The position numbers were made by a program, and so were the translations under genes. Positions 54,022 to 62,180 of a stretch of DNA of 64,000 nt are shown here, piece by piece. The notes under the pieces are model-generated. The model saw only the letters and a list, made by a program, of their open reading frames with translations, did not search any database and was not told where the DNA came from. The stretch comes from Ruminococcus sp. AF31-8BH (lineage in GTDB: Bacteria; Bacillota; Clostridia; Lachnospirales; Lachnospiraceae): assembly GCF_003460605.1 (NCBI RefSeq), contig NZ_QTVN01000017.1:37983-101982 (forward strand), written 5' to 3'. Every line of letters begins with the position of its first letter. Position 1 is the stretch's first letter.

Positions 54022-54044
54022 CTTCGGGCCATGATGACCCGAAG
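54022..54044 (+). repeat. Stop-codon palindrome 4
   Basis: CTTCGGGCCA-TGA-TGACCCGAAG (one G-T pair), directly after the coupling-protein stop. Confidence 0.8.
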
Positions 54045-54045
54045 C

Positions 54046-54070
54046 GCCGCCGATATGGGCGGCTTTTTTT
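54046..54070 (+). terminator. Terminator after the coupling-protein gene
   Basis: GCCGCC (54046-54051) pairs with GGCGGC (54058-54063) and is followed by seven T. With palindrome 4 it forms a double hairpin. Confidence 0.7.
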
Positions 54071-54110
54071 GTACCCAAAACCATCAAACAAACAAAATGG
54101 AGGAACGTAT

Positions 54111-54251
54111 ATGGAATTTTTCAATCAGGCAATCGACATTCTTAAAATTCTGGTCATGGCTCTTGGCGCCGGTCTGGCGGTGTGGGGCGTCATCAACCTT
54201 CTGGAAGGTTACGGGTCGGACAACCCTGCGGCAAATGCTCATGTACAGTAA
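54111..54251 (+). pseudogene. Maff2-family pilin-like protein, truncated by the nested element
   Basis: Reads MEFFNQAIDILKILVMALGA then a membrane helix and NLLEGYGSDNPAAN, exactly the N-terminal half of Maff2 (VirB2-like, about 75 residues). After base ~54236 the homology stops: AHVQ and a stop replace the expected SQG..QLMAGGG second helix. The gene is broken by insertion of a second element, so the outer ICE probably cannot build its channel unless that element leaves. Confidence 0.85.
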
Positions 54252-54333
54252 AGAAGCAAACAACCGAAAACAAGAGATAGACCGCCAGCACCACACTATT
54301 CCGAACCAAAGAGCAAACGACAAGCACCATGGA

Positions 54334-54463
54334 AATGTGTATAACTTGCTATTCCGTTATGGAAAAGTCCGTTCACAGAACATGGAAAAGCTAAAGAGCA
54401 GCTTTCCCACATTCTGCAAACGGACTTTCCCACAACTCCATAAGATAGCAAGTTATGCACATT
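54334..54463 (+). repeat. 130-base imperfect inverted repeat near the nested element's left end
   Basis: AATGTGTATAACTTGCTAT (54334-54352) matches the complement of 54445-54463; further inward GGAAAAGTCCGTT pairs with AACGGACTTTCC and TGGAAAAGCT with AGCTTTCCCA. Arms are about 58 bases with a loop near 54390. It lies about 100 bases inside the element. Confidence 0.8.
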
Positions 54464-54540
54464 ACGCACAGTGCCGACTGCTGCGGAAGCCCTCTCATTT
54501 CATTATCTATTCAAGAAAATAAATTATGAATTTTTTTCTT

Positions 54541-54587
54541 AACACTACTGCGGTAGTGTTGACAACCGATTAAGAAAGGTGTAATGT
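54541..54587 (+). promoter_or_regulatory. Promoter and BlaI-type operator of the blaI-blaR1 pair
   Basis: AACACTACTGCGGTAGTGTT (54541-54560) is a perfect dyad that overlaps the -35 box TTGACA (54559-54564); the -10 box TAATGT is at 54582-54587 (17-base spacer). ACTACTGCGG recurs at 54602 and ACTGCGGTAGTG at 55046, inside blaR1, so three related sites exist. Confidence 0.8.
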
Positions 54588-54633
54588 GTAATCAAGCAGA
54601 AACTACTGCGGTCTTGTGGAAAGGAGGAAACAA

Positions 54634-54993
54634 ATGGATATTAAACTTTTCGATTCAGAATTGAAAGTAATGTGTGTGCTTTGGAACGAGGGCGACACCA
54701 CTGCAAAACACATATCCGACGTTCTGAAAAAAGAAATTGGCTGGAACATGAATACTACCTACACACTGATAAAAAGGTGTATCAAAAAAGGGGCGATTGA
54801 ACGTTCCGAGCCTAATTTCATGTGCCATGCCCTTATTCCCAAAGAAGAAGTACAGGAAGCGGAAACAAAAGAATTGGTTGACAAGATTTATGACGGTTCA
54901 GTTGACAAACTGTTTGCAGCCCTGTTAGGCAGAAAAAAGCTTTCCGCTGAACAGATTCAGAAGCTCAAGCAGATTGTGGAAGATTTGGAATGA
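54634..54993 (+). CDS. BlaI/MecI/CopY family repressor
   Basis: 119 residues. Winged helix (LFDSELKVMCVLWNEGDTTAKHI; NMNTTYTLIKRCIKKGAIERSE) and a C-terminal dimerization/cleavage helix. AAGGAGG precedes the ATG. By family knowledge it binds operator dyads (here the CTACTGCGGTAG sites) and is inactivated by proteolysis when the partner receptor is triggered. The receptor gene follows after 10 bases. No beta-lactamase gene is present in the element as seen, so the regulated target is unknown. Confidence 0.9.
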   Translation: MDIKLFDSELKVMCVLWNEGDTTAKHISDVLKKEIGWNMNTTYTLIKRCIKKGAIERSEPNFMCHALIPKEEVQEAETKELVDKIYDGSVDKLFAALLGRKKLSAEQIQKLKQIVEDLE

Positions 54994-55003
54994 GGTGGTG
55001 TAA

Positions 55004-56677
55004 ATGAATTTACTGCAAATGAGCTTTTCGGGGGCTGCTTTCATTACTGCGGTAGTGATTATCCGTGCGGTGGCAATCAATAAACTGCCGAAAAAGACTT
55101 TTCTTGTTTTATGGGAATTGGTGATATTAAGACTGCTTATCCCGTTTTCGATTCCGTCAATGTTTAGTGTTTATACGTTGGTAACTCATAGCATATCTTC
55201 TACAACATTGCCGGAAGCTGGAACAGATTACAACATTCCCGCTATGCAAGGGCTGTTTGTTACGACACAGGGAGCAGAACAGCCGCCAGAGAATATTTTA
55301 TCATCTGTTTCCATGTGGTTTATTGTATGGTGTGCAGGAATAATACTTATCGCATTGTTTTTTGTAATATCCTATTTGCGTTGTCTGATTGAATTTCGGA
55401 CAGCTTTACCCGTCCACAACCATTATGTAGAAAAGTGGCTGGCGGAACGCCCATTGAAACGTCCAATTTTGGTAAAGCAATCTGATAGGATTTCCGCCCC
55501 ATTAACTTATGGCATTTTCCGTCCTGTTATTTTGGTGCCGAAAAAAATGGACTGGAAAAATGAAAAACAACTGCAATATGTCCTCTCACATGAATATGTG
55601 CATATTTATCGCTATGATACTGTAACAAAGCTGATTGCGACACTTGCCCTTTGTATTCATTGGTTCAACCCCTTTGTGTGGGTGATGTATATTCTTTTTA
55701 ACCGTGATATAGAACTGGCTTGTGATGAAAGCGTCATACGACAATTTGGAGAAAAATCAAAATCTGCCTATTCGCTAATGCTTATCAACATGGAAGCAAC
55801 GAAAAGTGGGCTATTGCCATTTTGTAACAGCTTTAGTAAAAATGCTATCGAAGAAAGGATAACTGCTATTATGAAAACAAAAAAAACAACTATTTTTTCG
55901 CTGGTACTGGCGTGTCTGATTGTTGTCGGGGTAGCTACAGCATTTGCAACTTCCGCCCAAGCTAATAATAATCCAATTTTTGAAGAACAGGAGTACAAAC
56001 CAATACATGCTTCCGAGAATGCTTCAGATTACGATACGGCGGCAGAACTGCCCGGCGGTAATATTGACTATGGGATATATGAAGAATATGGATTGATTTA
56101 TGATAAGAATAGCAAGTGCTACACTTACAAGGGAAATGTTGTCCGATTTTTTAATGACCCAGTGGGCGGCGCAAGTTTTACCAATTTCTTTACGGGAACA
56201 GTGGATATTGAAGCGGAACGGGATACAAACGATAAACTTATTGGTATTCGGGAATGCACAAAAGAAGTTTATGACAGGCATACAGAAAAGTATGAAAATT
56301 CAGGACTTAAATCAATGCCCGCTGGCACTTCTACAGAAAATGGAGATATGATTAGAAATCATGAATCTTACAGCATGGAATCTGGAGATAAGACAGAAAA
56401 CATGAATACGCTCCAAGATTATGAATCCTATGGCATAGTTTATCACCCAAAAGATGGGTATTGGTACTACAACGACCAGATAATTGGTATATTCATTGAT
56501 ACTAAAAAACCCATCATCTATTTTAATAACAGTGGCAGTATATATCTTTCCATTGCTGAAAATAGTGAAAATGGAGTTATGGAGATTAAGGAAATTTCCG
56601 AAGCGGAAGCACAAAAACTTTTACGGGATAATAATTCGGGCAATTCTGCTTCATTCACAGTAGAAACCTTGAAATAA
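55004..56677 (+). CDS. BlaR1/MecR1-like M56 metallopeptidase receptor with non-PBP sensor
   Basis: 557 residues. Four N-terminal membrane helices surround the M56 peptidase: zinc motif His196-Glu197-x2-His200 (SHEYVHIYRYD) and the downstream ELACDESVIRQFG (third ligand). A further helix at about 290-310 leads to an extracellular part of about 240 residues. Instead of a penicillin-binding domain (no SxxK) this part shows two related copies of a YEEYGLIYDK...YTYKGN / YESYGIVYHP...YYNDQ module (about 359-385 and 473-498). So it senses something other than a beta-lactam; ligand unknown. Confidence 0.88.
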   Translation: MNLLQMSFSGAAFITAVVIIRAVAINKLPKKTFLVLWELVILRLLIPFSIPSMFSVYTLVTHSISSTTLPEAGTDYNIPAMQGLFVTTQGAEQPPENILSSVSMWFIVWCAGIILIALFFVISYLRCLIEFRTALPVHNHYVEKWLAERPLKRPILVKQSDRISAPLTYGIFRPVILVPKKMDWKNEKQLQYVLSHEYVHIYRYDTVTKLIATLALCIHWFNPFVWVMYILFNRDIELACDESVIRQFGEKSKSAYSLMLINMEATKSGLLPFCNSFSKNAIEERITAIMKTKKTTIFSLVLACLIVVGVATAFATSAQANNNPIFEEQEYKPIHASENASDYDTAAELPGGNIDYGIYEEYGLIYDKNSKCYTYKGNVVRFFNDPVGGASFTNFFTGTVDIEAERDTNDKLIGIRECTKEVYDRHTEKYENSGLKSMPAGTSTENGDMIRNHESYSMESGDKTENMNTLQDYESYGIVYHPKDGYWYYNDQIIGIFIDTKKPIIYFNNSGSIYLSIAENSENGVMEIKEISEAEAQKLLRDNNSGNSASFTVETLK

Positions 56678-56731
56678 CAAGTGTCTTATAAACCATACGC
56701 CGTATTATGTGGGAGAAAGGGGGAACTATTT

Positions 56732-57169
56732 ATGCCTTGCACAGAAGCATATAAGGAGCATATCGAGTACACCTTTAATGCCTTTTGCAGAGTTGTCATA
56801 CACTATGCAGCAATCAACGCATGGCGTGACAGGGATAAACGGCGGCAAAGGGAAATATCCTTTGAATATCTCACAGAAGAAAAGTTTTATCCATTTTGTA
56901 CGTCAGACACATATTTCATAGACCCTTACAAGCAATACCCTGTTACGATATGCGGTCAGAGGGTTATCCTCACAAATGGAAATCTTGCCGAAGCCCTGTC
57001 CTCTCTGCCAGAGAAAAAGAGGGAAATCATTTACCTTTATTTTTTCGGGCGTTACACACAGCAGGAAATCGGGGAACTGTACGGACGCTGCCGGAGTACG
57101 GCGTGGCATCACATACACAGTGCCTTGCAAATGCTGCATGAAGAAATGGAGGTGCTGTCCCATGAGTAG
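56732..57169 (+). CDS. Sigma-70 region 4-like protein (145 aa)
   Basis: Start at 56732 after GGGGGAAC. The C-terminal third is sigma region 4: ALSSLPEKKREIIYLYFFGRYTQQEIGELYGRCRSTAWHHI (residues about 88-128, quoted as landmarks LPEKKR and QQEIGELYG). No region 2 is recognisable, so it is probably not a complete sigma factor. It resembles the Orf7-like proteins of Tn916-type elements, which act in element gene control. Its end overlaps the next start by eight bases. Confidence 0.8.
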   Translation: MPCTEAYKEHIEYTFNAFCRVVIHYAAINAWRDRDKRRQREISFEYLTEEKFYPFCTSDTYFIDPYKQYPVTICGQRVILTNGNLAEALSSLPEKKREIIYLYFFGRYTQQEIGELYGRCRSTAWHHIHSALQMLHEEMEVLSHE

Positions 57170-57362
57170 CCTACTTCTCCCCTATGACACGATAATAAAA
57201 GCACATGAGGGCGACCCCATAGCGATACAAGCTGTCCTTGACCGATATGCCGGGTATATCCGCTATTTCTCCAAAATGAACGGCTATTATAATTCTGATA
57301 TGGAGGACTACATCAGAACAAAGCTGATTGAAAGCCTGTTCAAGTTCCGGCTTGACCGATAA
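57162..57362 (+). CDS. Helix-turn-helix conjugative-element protein (Orf8-like)
   Basis: 66 residues, the small HTH family (PF12645-like): IIKAHEGDPIAIQAVLDRY, GYIRYFS, MEDYIRTKLIESLFKF. Overlaps the sigma-like gene by eight bases, so the pair is translationally coupled as in Tn916-type elements (Orf7/Orf8). Role presumably in regulation of transfer; unproven. Confidence 0.82.
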   Translation: MSSLLLPYDTIIKAHEGDPIAIQAVLDRYAGYIRYFSKMNGYYNSDMEDYIRTKLIESLFKFRLDR

Positions 57363-57944
57363 CATAAAAACTGAATATCCCGCCGCCCCGCAGCAGCACA
57401 TGAAGCAGTAAATCCGAAAAAGATTTGCTGCTTTTTTTGCGCCCATTTTTGGCAAATTTCCAAAAGTTCCGTATTAGACATTGAAGCTAAAAAGGCTGCC
57501 ATTTTTTTAGACAGCGGGCAAAACGCAGCTTCCGAAACGCCTTATTGTCGGGAAAGACCGAGCCGCCGGAAAAGTTCTTGCCGGAAAGTCCGTCATTTTT
57601 GCTTTTTGCGGTGTTGTAGGGAGTAAGAGGAAGAACGCCAGCCCGCAGCCTTTTATGAAAAAGCTGGTTATAGATTTTCTGAAAAAGTGGCAGTAGGAAG
57701 TGAACGGCAGTCCGGCAGTTTCTTAGAGCAAGATTCTACCGCAGTACCAAAATTCGCTTTTCGCTCATTTTGCCCCTGCGGGAATCTTGTTGGGGAGTGC
57801 CTTCCCCAAACCCTGCTTATGCGGCTTGCGCCGCTTAAAAATCCTTCAAAATATTTTTTCGGATTTTTCAAAAACAGTTCCGCTTCACACCCCGTTTTTC
57901 TCCTATTAGTGAGAGGACACCACGCACAGAAAGGAGGTTTTACC
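57363..57944 (+). other. Long intergenic region with terminator and oriT candidate
   Basis: 580 bases. After the terminator at 57404-57438 no coding frame is credible. At 57790-57809 TTGGGGA-GTGCC-TTCCCCAA forms a perfect dyad, followed by ACCCTGCTTATG and a second dyad GCGGC/GCCGC (57821-57835). Inverted repeat followed by a short unpaired stretch right upstream of mobC is the usual look of an origin of transfer. Confidence 0.5.
57404..57438 (+). terminator. Terminator of the regulator block
   Basis: AGCAGTAAATC (57404-57414) pairs with GATTTGCTGCT (57422-57432), followed by a run of seven T. Confidence 0.88.
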
Positions 57945-58343
57945 ATGCGAAAACGATACAACACACCGCACCGCAGCCGGGTAGTCAAAACACGCATGAC
58001 CGAGGAAGAATACGCCGAGTTTGCAGAAAGGCTTTCTGCCTACAACATGAGCCAAGCCGAGTTTATCCGGCAAGCCATAACCGGGGCAGCCATACGCCCC
58101 ATCATAACCGTTTCTCCCGTCAATGATGAGCTGCTTGCCGCTGTTGGGAAGCTGACCGCCGAATACGGCAGGATCGGCGGCAACTTAAACCAGATAGCCC
58201 GGACGCTGAACGAGTGGCACAGCCCCTACCCGCAGCTTGCCGGGGAGGTACGGGCGGCGGTTTCCGACCTTGCTGCCCTAAAGTTTGAAGTCTTGCAGAA
58301 AGTGGGTGACGCTGTTGGCAACATTCAAACATATCAGCTCTAA
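57945..58343 (+). CDS. mobC: MobC-family mobilization protein
   Basis: 132 residues. Ribbon-helix-helix N-terminus (VVKTRMTEEEYAEFAERL; MSQAEFIRQAITG) and the C-terminal MobC signature GRIGGNLNQIARTLN. It binds the origin of transfer and assists the relaxase. The start at 57945 follows AAAGGAGG; the frame extends far upstream but without support. It overlaps the relaxase start by 29 bases. Confidence 0.92.
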   Translation: MRKRYNTPHRSRVVKTRMTEEEYAEFAERLSAYNMSQAEFIRQAITGAAIRPIITVSPVNDELLAAVGKLTAEYGRIGGNLNQIARTLNEWHSPYPQLAGEVRAAVSDLAALKFEVLQKVGDAVGNIQTYQL

Positions 58344-59937
58344 AAATGCGGACTATGGCGCAGCGGAAGCCTACCTCACATTTGAGTATGACGAGTTTAC
58401 CATGAAGCCCACCCTTGATGAAAACGGGCGGCTGATACCGAGGGAGGATTACCGCATTTCTTCCCTTAACTGCGGGGGCGAGGATTTCGCTGTTGCCTGT
58501 ATGCGGGCTAATCTCCGCTATGAGAAAAACCAAAAACGGGAAGATGTGAAAAGCCACCACTATATCATCAGCTTTGACCCACGGGACGGGACAGACAACG
58601 GCTTGACCACAGACCGGGCGCAGGAACTGGGGGAACAGTTCTGCAAGGCACATTTCCCCGGACACCAAGCCCTAATCTGCACCCACCCGGACGGGCATAA
58701 CCACAGCGGGAATATCCATGTGCATATCGTCATCAACTCCCTGCGGATTTACGAAGTCCCGCTTCTGCCCTACATGGACAGACCAGCCGACACAAGGGAG
58801 GGCTGCAAGCACCGCTGTACCAATGCCGCTATGGAATATTTCAAGAGTGAAGTCATGGAGATGTGCCACCGGGAGGGGCTTTACCAAATCGACCTCTTGA
58901 ACGGCAGCAAGGAACGGATAACCGAACGGGAATACTGGGCGGCAAAGAAAGGGCAGCTTGCCCTTGATAAAGAGAACGCCGCCAGAGAAGCCGCAGGACA
59001 GCCGACCAAGCCCACCAAGTTTGAAACGGACAAGGCGAAGCTGCGCCGGACGATACGGCAGGCACTTTCCCAAGCTGCCAGCTTTGACGAGTTTTCTTCC
59101 CTTTTGCTGCAGGAGGGTGTGACCGTCAAGGAGAGCCGGGGGCGGCTTTCCTACCTCACGCCGGACAGGACGAAGCCTATCACAGCCCGGAAGCTGGGGG
59201 ACGATTTTGACAAGGCTGCTGTCCTTGCCCTGCTTACGCAGAACGCCCACAGAGCCGCCGAACAGACCAAAGCCATACCGGAATACCCACACACCCAAAA
59301 GGGACGCTTGCAGGAGGAAAAAGCCGCAAAAACCACCCCGGCAGACAACATCTTGCAGCGCATGGTTGACCGGGAAGCCAAGCGAGCCGAGGGCAAGGGC
59401 GTGGGTTATGACCGCTGGGCGGCAAAGCACAACCTAAAGCAGATGGCGGCTACCGTTACTGCCTACCAGCAGTACGGCTTTTCTTCCCCGGAGGAACTGG
59501 ACGAAGCCTGTTCTGCCGCCTATGCCGCCATGCAGGAAAGCCTTGCAGAGCTGAAGCAGGTGGAAAAGACGCTGAACGGGAAAAAGGAGCTGCAACGACA
59601 GGTGCTTGCCTATTCCAAGACCCGCCCTGTCCGGGACGGGCTGAAACAGCAGAAAAACGCCAAAGCAAAAGCAGCCTACCGTCAGAAGTACGAAAGCGAC
59701 TTTATCATAGCAGACGCAGCCGCCCGCTATTTCAGGGAGAACGGCATTTCCAAGCTGCCGAGCTATAAAGCCCTGCAAGCAGAGATTGAAACCCTTATCC
59801 AAGAGAAAAACAGCGGCTACAACGATTACCGGGCAAAACGGGAGGAATACCGCCGCTTACAGACTGTCAAGGGCAATATCGACCAGATTTTACACCGGGA
59901 GCGCAAGCCTGTGAAAAGGCAGGAACAGGAACGATAA
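58315..59937 (+). CDS. MobA/MobL-type relaxase
   Basis: 540 residues with a TTG start at 58315 (conserved MATFKHISSKNADYGA; an upstream GTG at 58306 is possible). Relaxase core in the first 250 residues: KSHHYIISFDPRDG, then the HUH-type metal motif HPDGHNHSGNIHVHIVIN. The catalytic Tyr is probably in ADYGAAEAYLTFEYDEF. The C-terminal half is a charged coiled-coil region. It nicks the origin of transfer and pilots the strand into a recipient, using a helper secretion system. Confidence 0.92.
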   Translation: MATFKHISSKNADYGAAEAYLTFEYDEFTMKPTLDENGRLIPREDYRISSLNCGGEDFAVACMRANLRYEKNQKREDVKSHHYIISFDPRDGTDNGLTTDRAQELGEQFCKAHFPGHQALICTHPDGHNHSGNIHVHIVINSLRIYEVPLLPYMDRPADTREGCKHRCTNAAMEYFKSEVMEMCHREGLYQIDLLNGSKERITEREYWAAKKGQLALDKENAAREAAGQPTKPTKFETDKAKLRRTIRQALSQAASFDEFSSLLLQEGVTVKESRGRLSYLTPDRTKPITARKLGDDFDKAAVLALLTQNAHRAAEQTKAIPEYPHTQKGRLQEEKAAKTTPADNILQRMVDREAKRAEGKGVGYDRWAAKHNLKQMAATVTAYQQYGFSSPEELDEACSAAYAAMQESLAELKQVEKTLNGKKELQRQVLAYSKTRPVRDGLKQQKNAKAKAAYRQKYESDFIIADAAARYFRENGISKLPSYKALQAEIETLIQEKNSGYNDYRAKREEYRRLQTVKGNIDQILHRERKPVKRQEQER

Positions 59938-60122
59938 AAACCGCCCCAAAATGTACCCGAACCTATACAGAACAAGGGGGCTGCCCCGTACCCTATCCGC
60001 AAATACCAAAGGATTTTTTAACGGGCTTATAGGGCAGAAAAACCCCGAAAATGATACCGAGATGATACAGAATTACCGCCGATACCGCCACACCAGCGGA
60101 AACGGCAGAAAGGAGCGCACCC

Positions 60123-60335
60123 ATGCCAAGAATGAGCAAGAAACGGCGGCTGGAATGGTCTTTTTTCCTGCGGCAAGTGAAAGTCGGGAATTCCACCTGC
60201 GACCGTATCACATACAATGACCTCTGCCGGGGCTGTACCCATAGCTGCAAGCAGAGCTTCCGGGCGATTATCATACTCTGCCCCCACTACTACTCCAAAC
60301 GCCGGAAAAAGGAGGACAGTGACAATGGCAGATAA
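60123..60335 (+). CDS. Small cysteine-rich element protein (70 aa)
   Basis: MPRMSKKRRLEWSFFLR, then DRITYNDLCRGCTHSCKQS: a Cys-x2-Cys-x3-Cys motif that is conserved in small proteins of Lachnospiraceae mobilizable elements. GAAAGGAG precedes the ATG. It overlaps the replication initiator start by 11 bases. Likely zinc-binding; function unknown. Confidence 0.75.
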   Translation: MPRMSKKRRLEWSFFLRQVKVGNSTCDRITYNDLCRGCTHSCKQSFRAIIILCPHYYSKRRKKEDSDNGR

Positions 60336-61074
60336 CCGCAAGTATTACTACCTCAAGCTGAAAGAGAACTTTTTTGACAGCGACTCCATTGTGCTGCTGG
60401 AAGATATGAAAGACGGGATTTTATACTCCAATATCCTCTTGAAGCTGTACTTAAAATCGCTGAAAAACGGCGGTAAATTGCAGCTTGACGAGCATATCCC
60501 CTACACAGCGCAGATGATAGCGACACTGACCCGCCACCAGATAGGAACGGTTGAGAGGGCTTTGGAGATTTTCCGGCAGTTGGGGCTTGTGGAGCAGCTT
60601 GACAGCGGGGCTTTCTATATGACCGACATTGAGTTGATGATAGGACAGTCCTCTACCGAAGCCGAGCGAAAACGGGCGGCAAGGCTTGCAAACAAGGCTT
60701 TGCCACCACCCCGGACAAACGGCGGACATTTGTCCGACATTCGTCCACCAGAGATAGAGATAAAGAAAGAGATAGATATAGAGATAGAAAAAGAGAGAGA
60801 GTTAGAAACGGGACAAGCCCCCGCCCGCAGCTATGGCAGATACAACAATGTTTTTCTTTCCGATACGGAACTGGACGAGCTGAAAGCGGAACTGCCCGAC
60901 AAATGGGAGTATTATATTGACCGGCTTTCCTGCCATATCGCTTCCACCGGGAAGCAGTACCACAGCCATGCAGCCACCATTTACAAGTGGGCGCAGGAGG
61001 ACGCTGCCAAAGGCAAGGCTGCCCCGAAACAGGGCATACCCGATTATTCATGCAAGGAGGGCGAGAGCTTATGA
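60325..61074 (+). CDS. Replication initiator, phage replisome organizer type
   Basis: 249 residues, start MADNRKYYYLKLKENFFDSD after AAAAGGAGG. The N-terminal winged-helix region (about 1-120; ILYSNILLKLYLKSLKNGGKL) is the replisome-organizer/RepA_N-type fold that binds origin repeats. A charged linker with a run of IE/KE dipeptides (about 160-185) is followed by a DnaD-like C-terminal part. It works with the DnaC-like loader encoded next (four-base overlap), so the element probably replicates as a circle after excision. Confidence 0.85.
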   Translation: MADNRKYYYLKLKENFFDSDSIVLLEDMKDGILYSNILLKLYLKSLKNGGKLQLDEHIPYTAQMIATLTRHQIGTVERALEIFRQLGLVEQLDSGAFYMTDIELMIGQSSTEAERKRAARLANKALPPPRTNGGHLSDIRPPEIEIKKEIDIEIEKERELETGQAPARSYGRYNNVFLSDTELDELKAELPDKWEYYIDRLSCHIASTGKQYHSHAATIYKWAQEDAAKGKAAPKQGIPDYSCKEGESL

Positions 61075-61925
61075 AAAACGAGATTGAAGCTATGATTACG
61101 GACATTACAGCCACTACCGCCGAAGCGGAGGACTACACAGGCGAGGACGGGCTTTTATACTGCGGCAAGTGCCATACGCCCAAAGAAGCCTACTTTGCAG
61201 AGGGAAAGACCTGTTTCGGGCGTGACCGCCACCCAACAGACTGCGACTGCCAGCGAGCAGCCCGTGAAAAGCAGCAAGCCGCCGAAAGCCGACAGAAGCA
61301 CCTTGAAAAAGTGGAGGACTTGAAACGCCGGGGCTTTACCGACCCTGCTATGCGGAACTGGACATTTGAGCATGACAACGGCAGAAACCCACAGACCGAA
61401 ACCGCCCGCTTTTATGTGGAGAGCTGGGAAACCATGCAGGCTGAAAATATCGGCTACCTGTTTTGGGGCGGCGTGGGGACAGGAAAAAGCTACCTTGCCG
61501 CCTGTATCGCCAACGCCCTTATGGAGAAAGAGGTTGCCGTCTGTATGACAAACTTTGCAACCATACTCAATGACCTTGCTGCCAGCTTTGATGGCAGGAA
61601 CGAATATATTTCCCGCCTTTGCAGCTACCCCCTGCTGATACTTGATGATTTTGGTATGGAGCGAGGAACAGAATACGGGCTGGAACAGGTTTACAGCGTG
61701 ATTGACAGCCGTTACCGAAGCGACAAGCCGCTGATCGCCACGACCAACCTCACGCTGGAGGAATTGCAGCACCCACAGGACACGCCCCACGCCCGTATCT
61801 ATGACAGGCTGACTTCCATGTGCGCCCCCGTCCGCTTCACGGGCAGCAACTTCCGAAAGGAAACCGCACAGGAAAAACTGGAACGCTTAAAGCAACTGAT
61901 GAAGCAGCGAAAGGAGAGCCTATGA
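61071..61925 (+). CDS. DnaC-like helicase loader ATPase
   Basis: 284 residues. An N-terminal zinc region (LYCGKCHTPKEAYF ... DCDCQ) is followed by the AAA+ core: Walker A GGVGTGKS (about 133-140), Walker B LLILDDFGME, sensor ATTNLTLEEL and the arginine-finger region RIYDRLTSMCAP. It overlaps the initiator stop by ATGA and its own stop overlaps tnpW by the same motif. It loads the host replicative helicase. Confidence 0.93.
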   Translation: MKNEIEAMITDITATTAEAEDYTGEDGLLYCGKCHTPKEAYFAEGKTCFGRDRHPTDCDCQRAAREKQQAAESRQKHLEKVEDLKRRGFTDPAMRNWTFEHDNGRNPQTETARFYVESWETMQAENIGYLFWGGVGTGKSYLAACIANALMEKEVAVCMTNFATILNDLAASFDGRNEYISRLCSYPLLILDDFGMERGTEYGLEQVYSVIDSRYRSDKPLIATTNLTLEELQHPQDTPHARIYDRLTSMCAPVRFTGSNFRKETAQEKLERLKQLMKQRKESL

Positions 61926-62119
61926 CAGAAACGAAACAGACAAGCACCACCAAAACAGACCGCCGCCCGGACTGTGTAACGGAAATCCGCATGGGCAATT
62001 CCGTCCTTACCGTTTCCGGCTTCTTCAAGCAGGGCGCAACCGATACCGCAGCCGACAAGATGATGAAAGTGCTGGAAGCGGAGGCTGCTGCCGGACATAC
62101 GCCACCGTTCAGCGCATAA
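61922..62119 (+). CDS. Transposon-encoded protein TnpW
   Basis: 65 residues; RRPDCVTEIRMGNSVLTVSG and FFKQGATDTAADKMMKV match the TnpW family of clostridial mobilizable transposons (Tn4451-type). Overlaps the loader gene by four bases. Function unknown. Confidence 0.8.
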   Translation: MTETKQTSTTKTDRRPDCVTEIRMGNSVLTVSGFFKQGATDTAADKMMKVLEAEAAAGHTPPFSA

Positions 62120-62180
62120 GTGATGACATGGAAAAGCGGTCACGCCGGGGAGCATGACCGCTGGAATATCAGTAACAACT

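Noticed and set aside
48120-54044. CRISPR array considered for the repeated palindromes
   Set aside because: Copies are kilobases apart, sit after stop codons and have no spacer arrangement; no cas genes are present.
54031-54522. Plus-strand open frame over maff2 and the long hairpin
   Set aside because: It starts in the palindrome after the coupling-protein gene and passes through a terminator; the Maff2 frame with its ribosome site is the real one.
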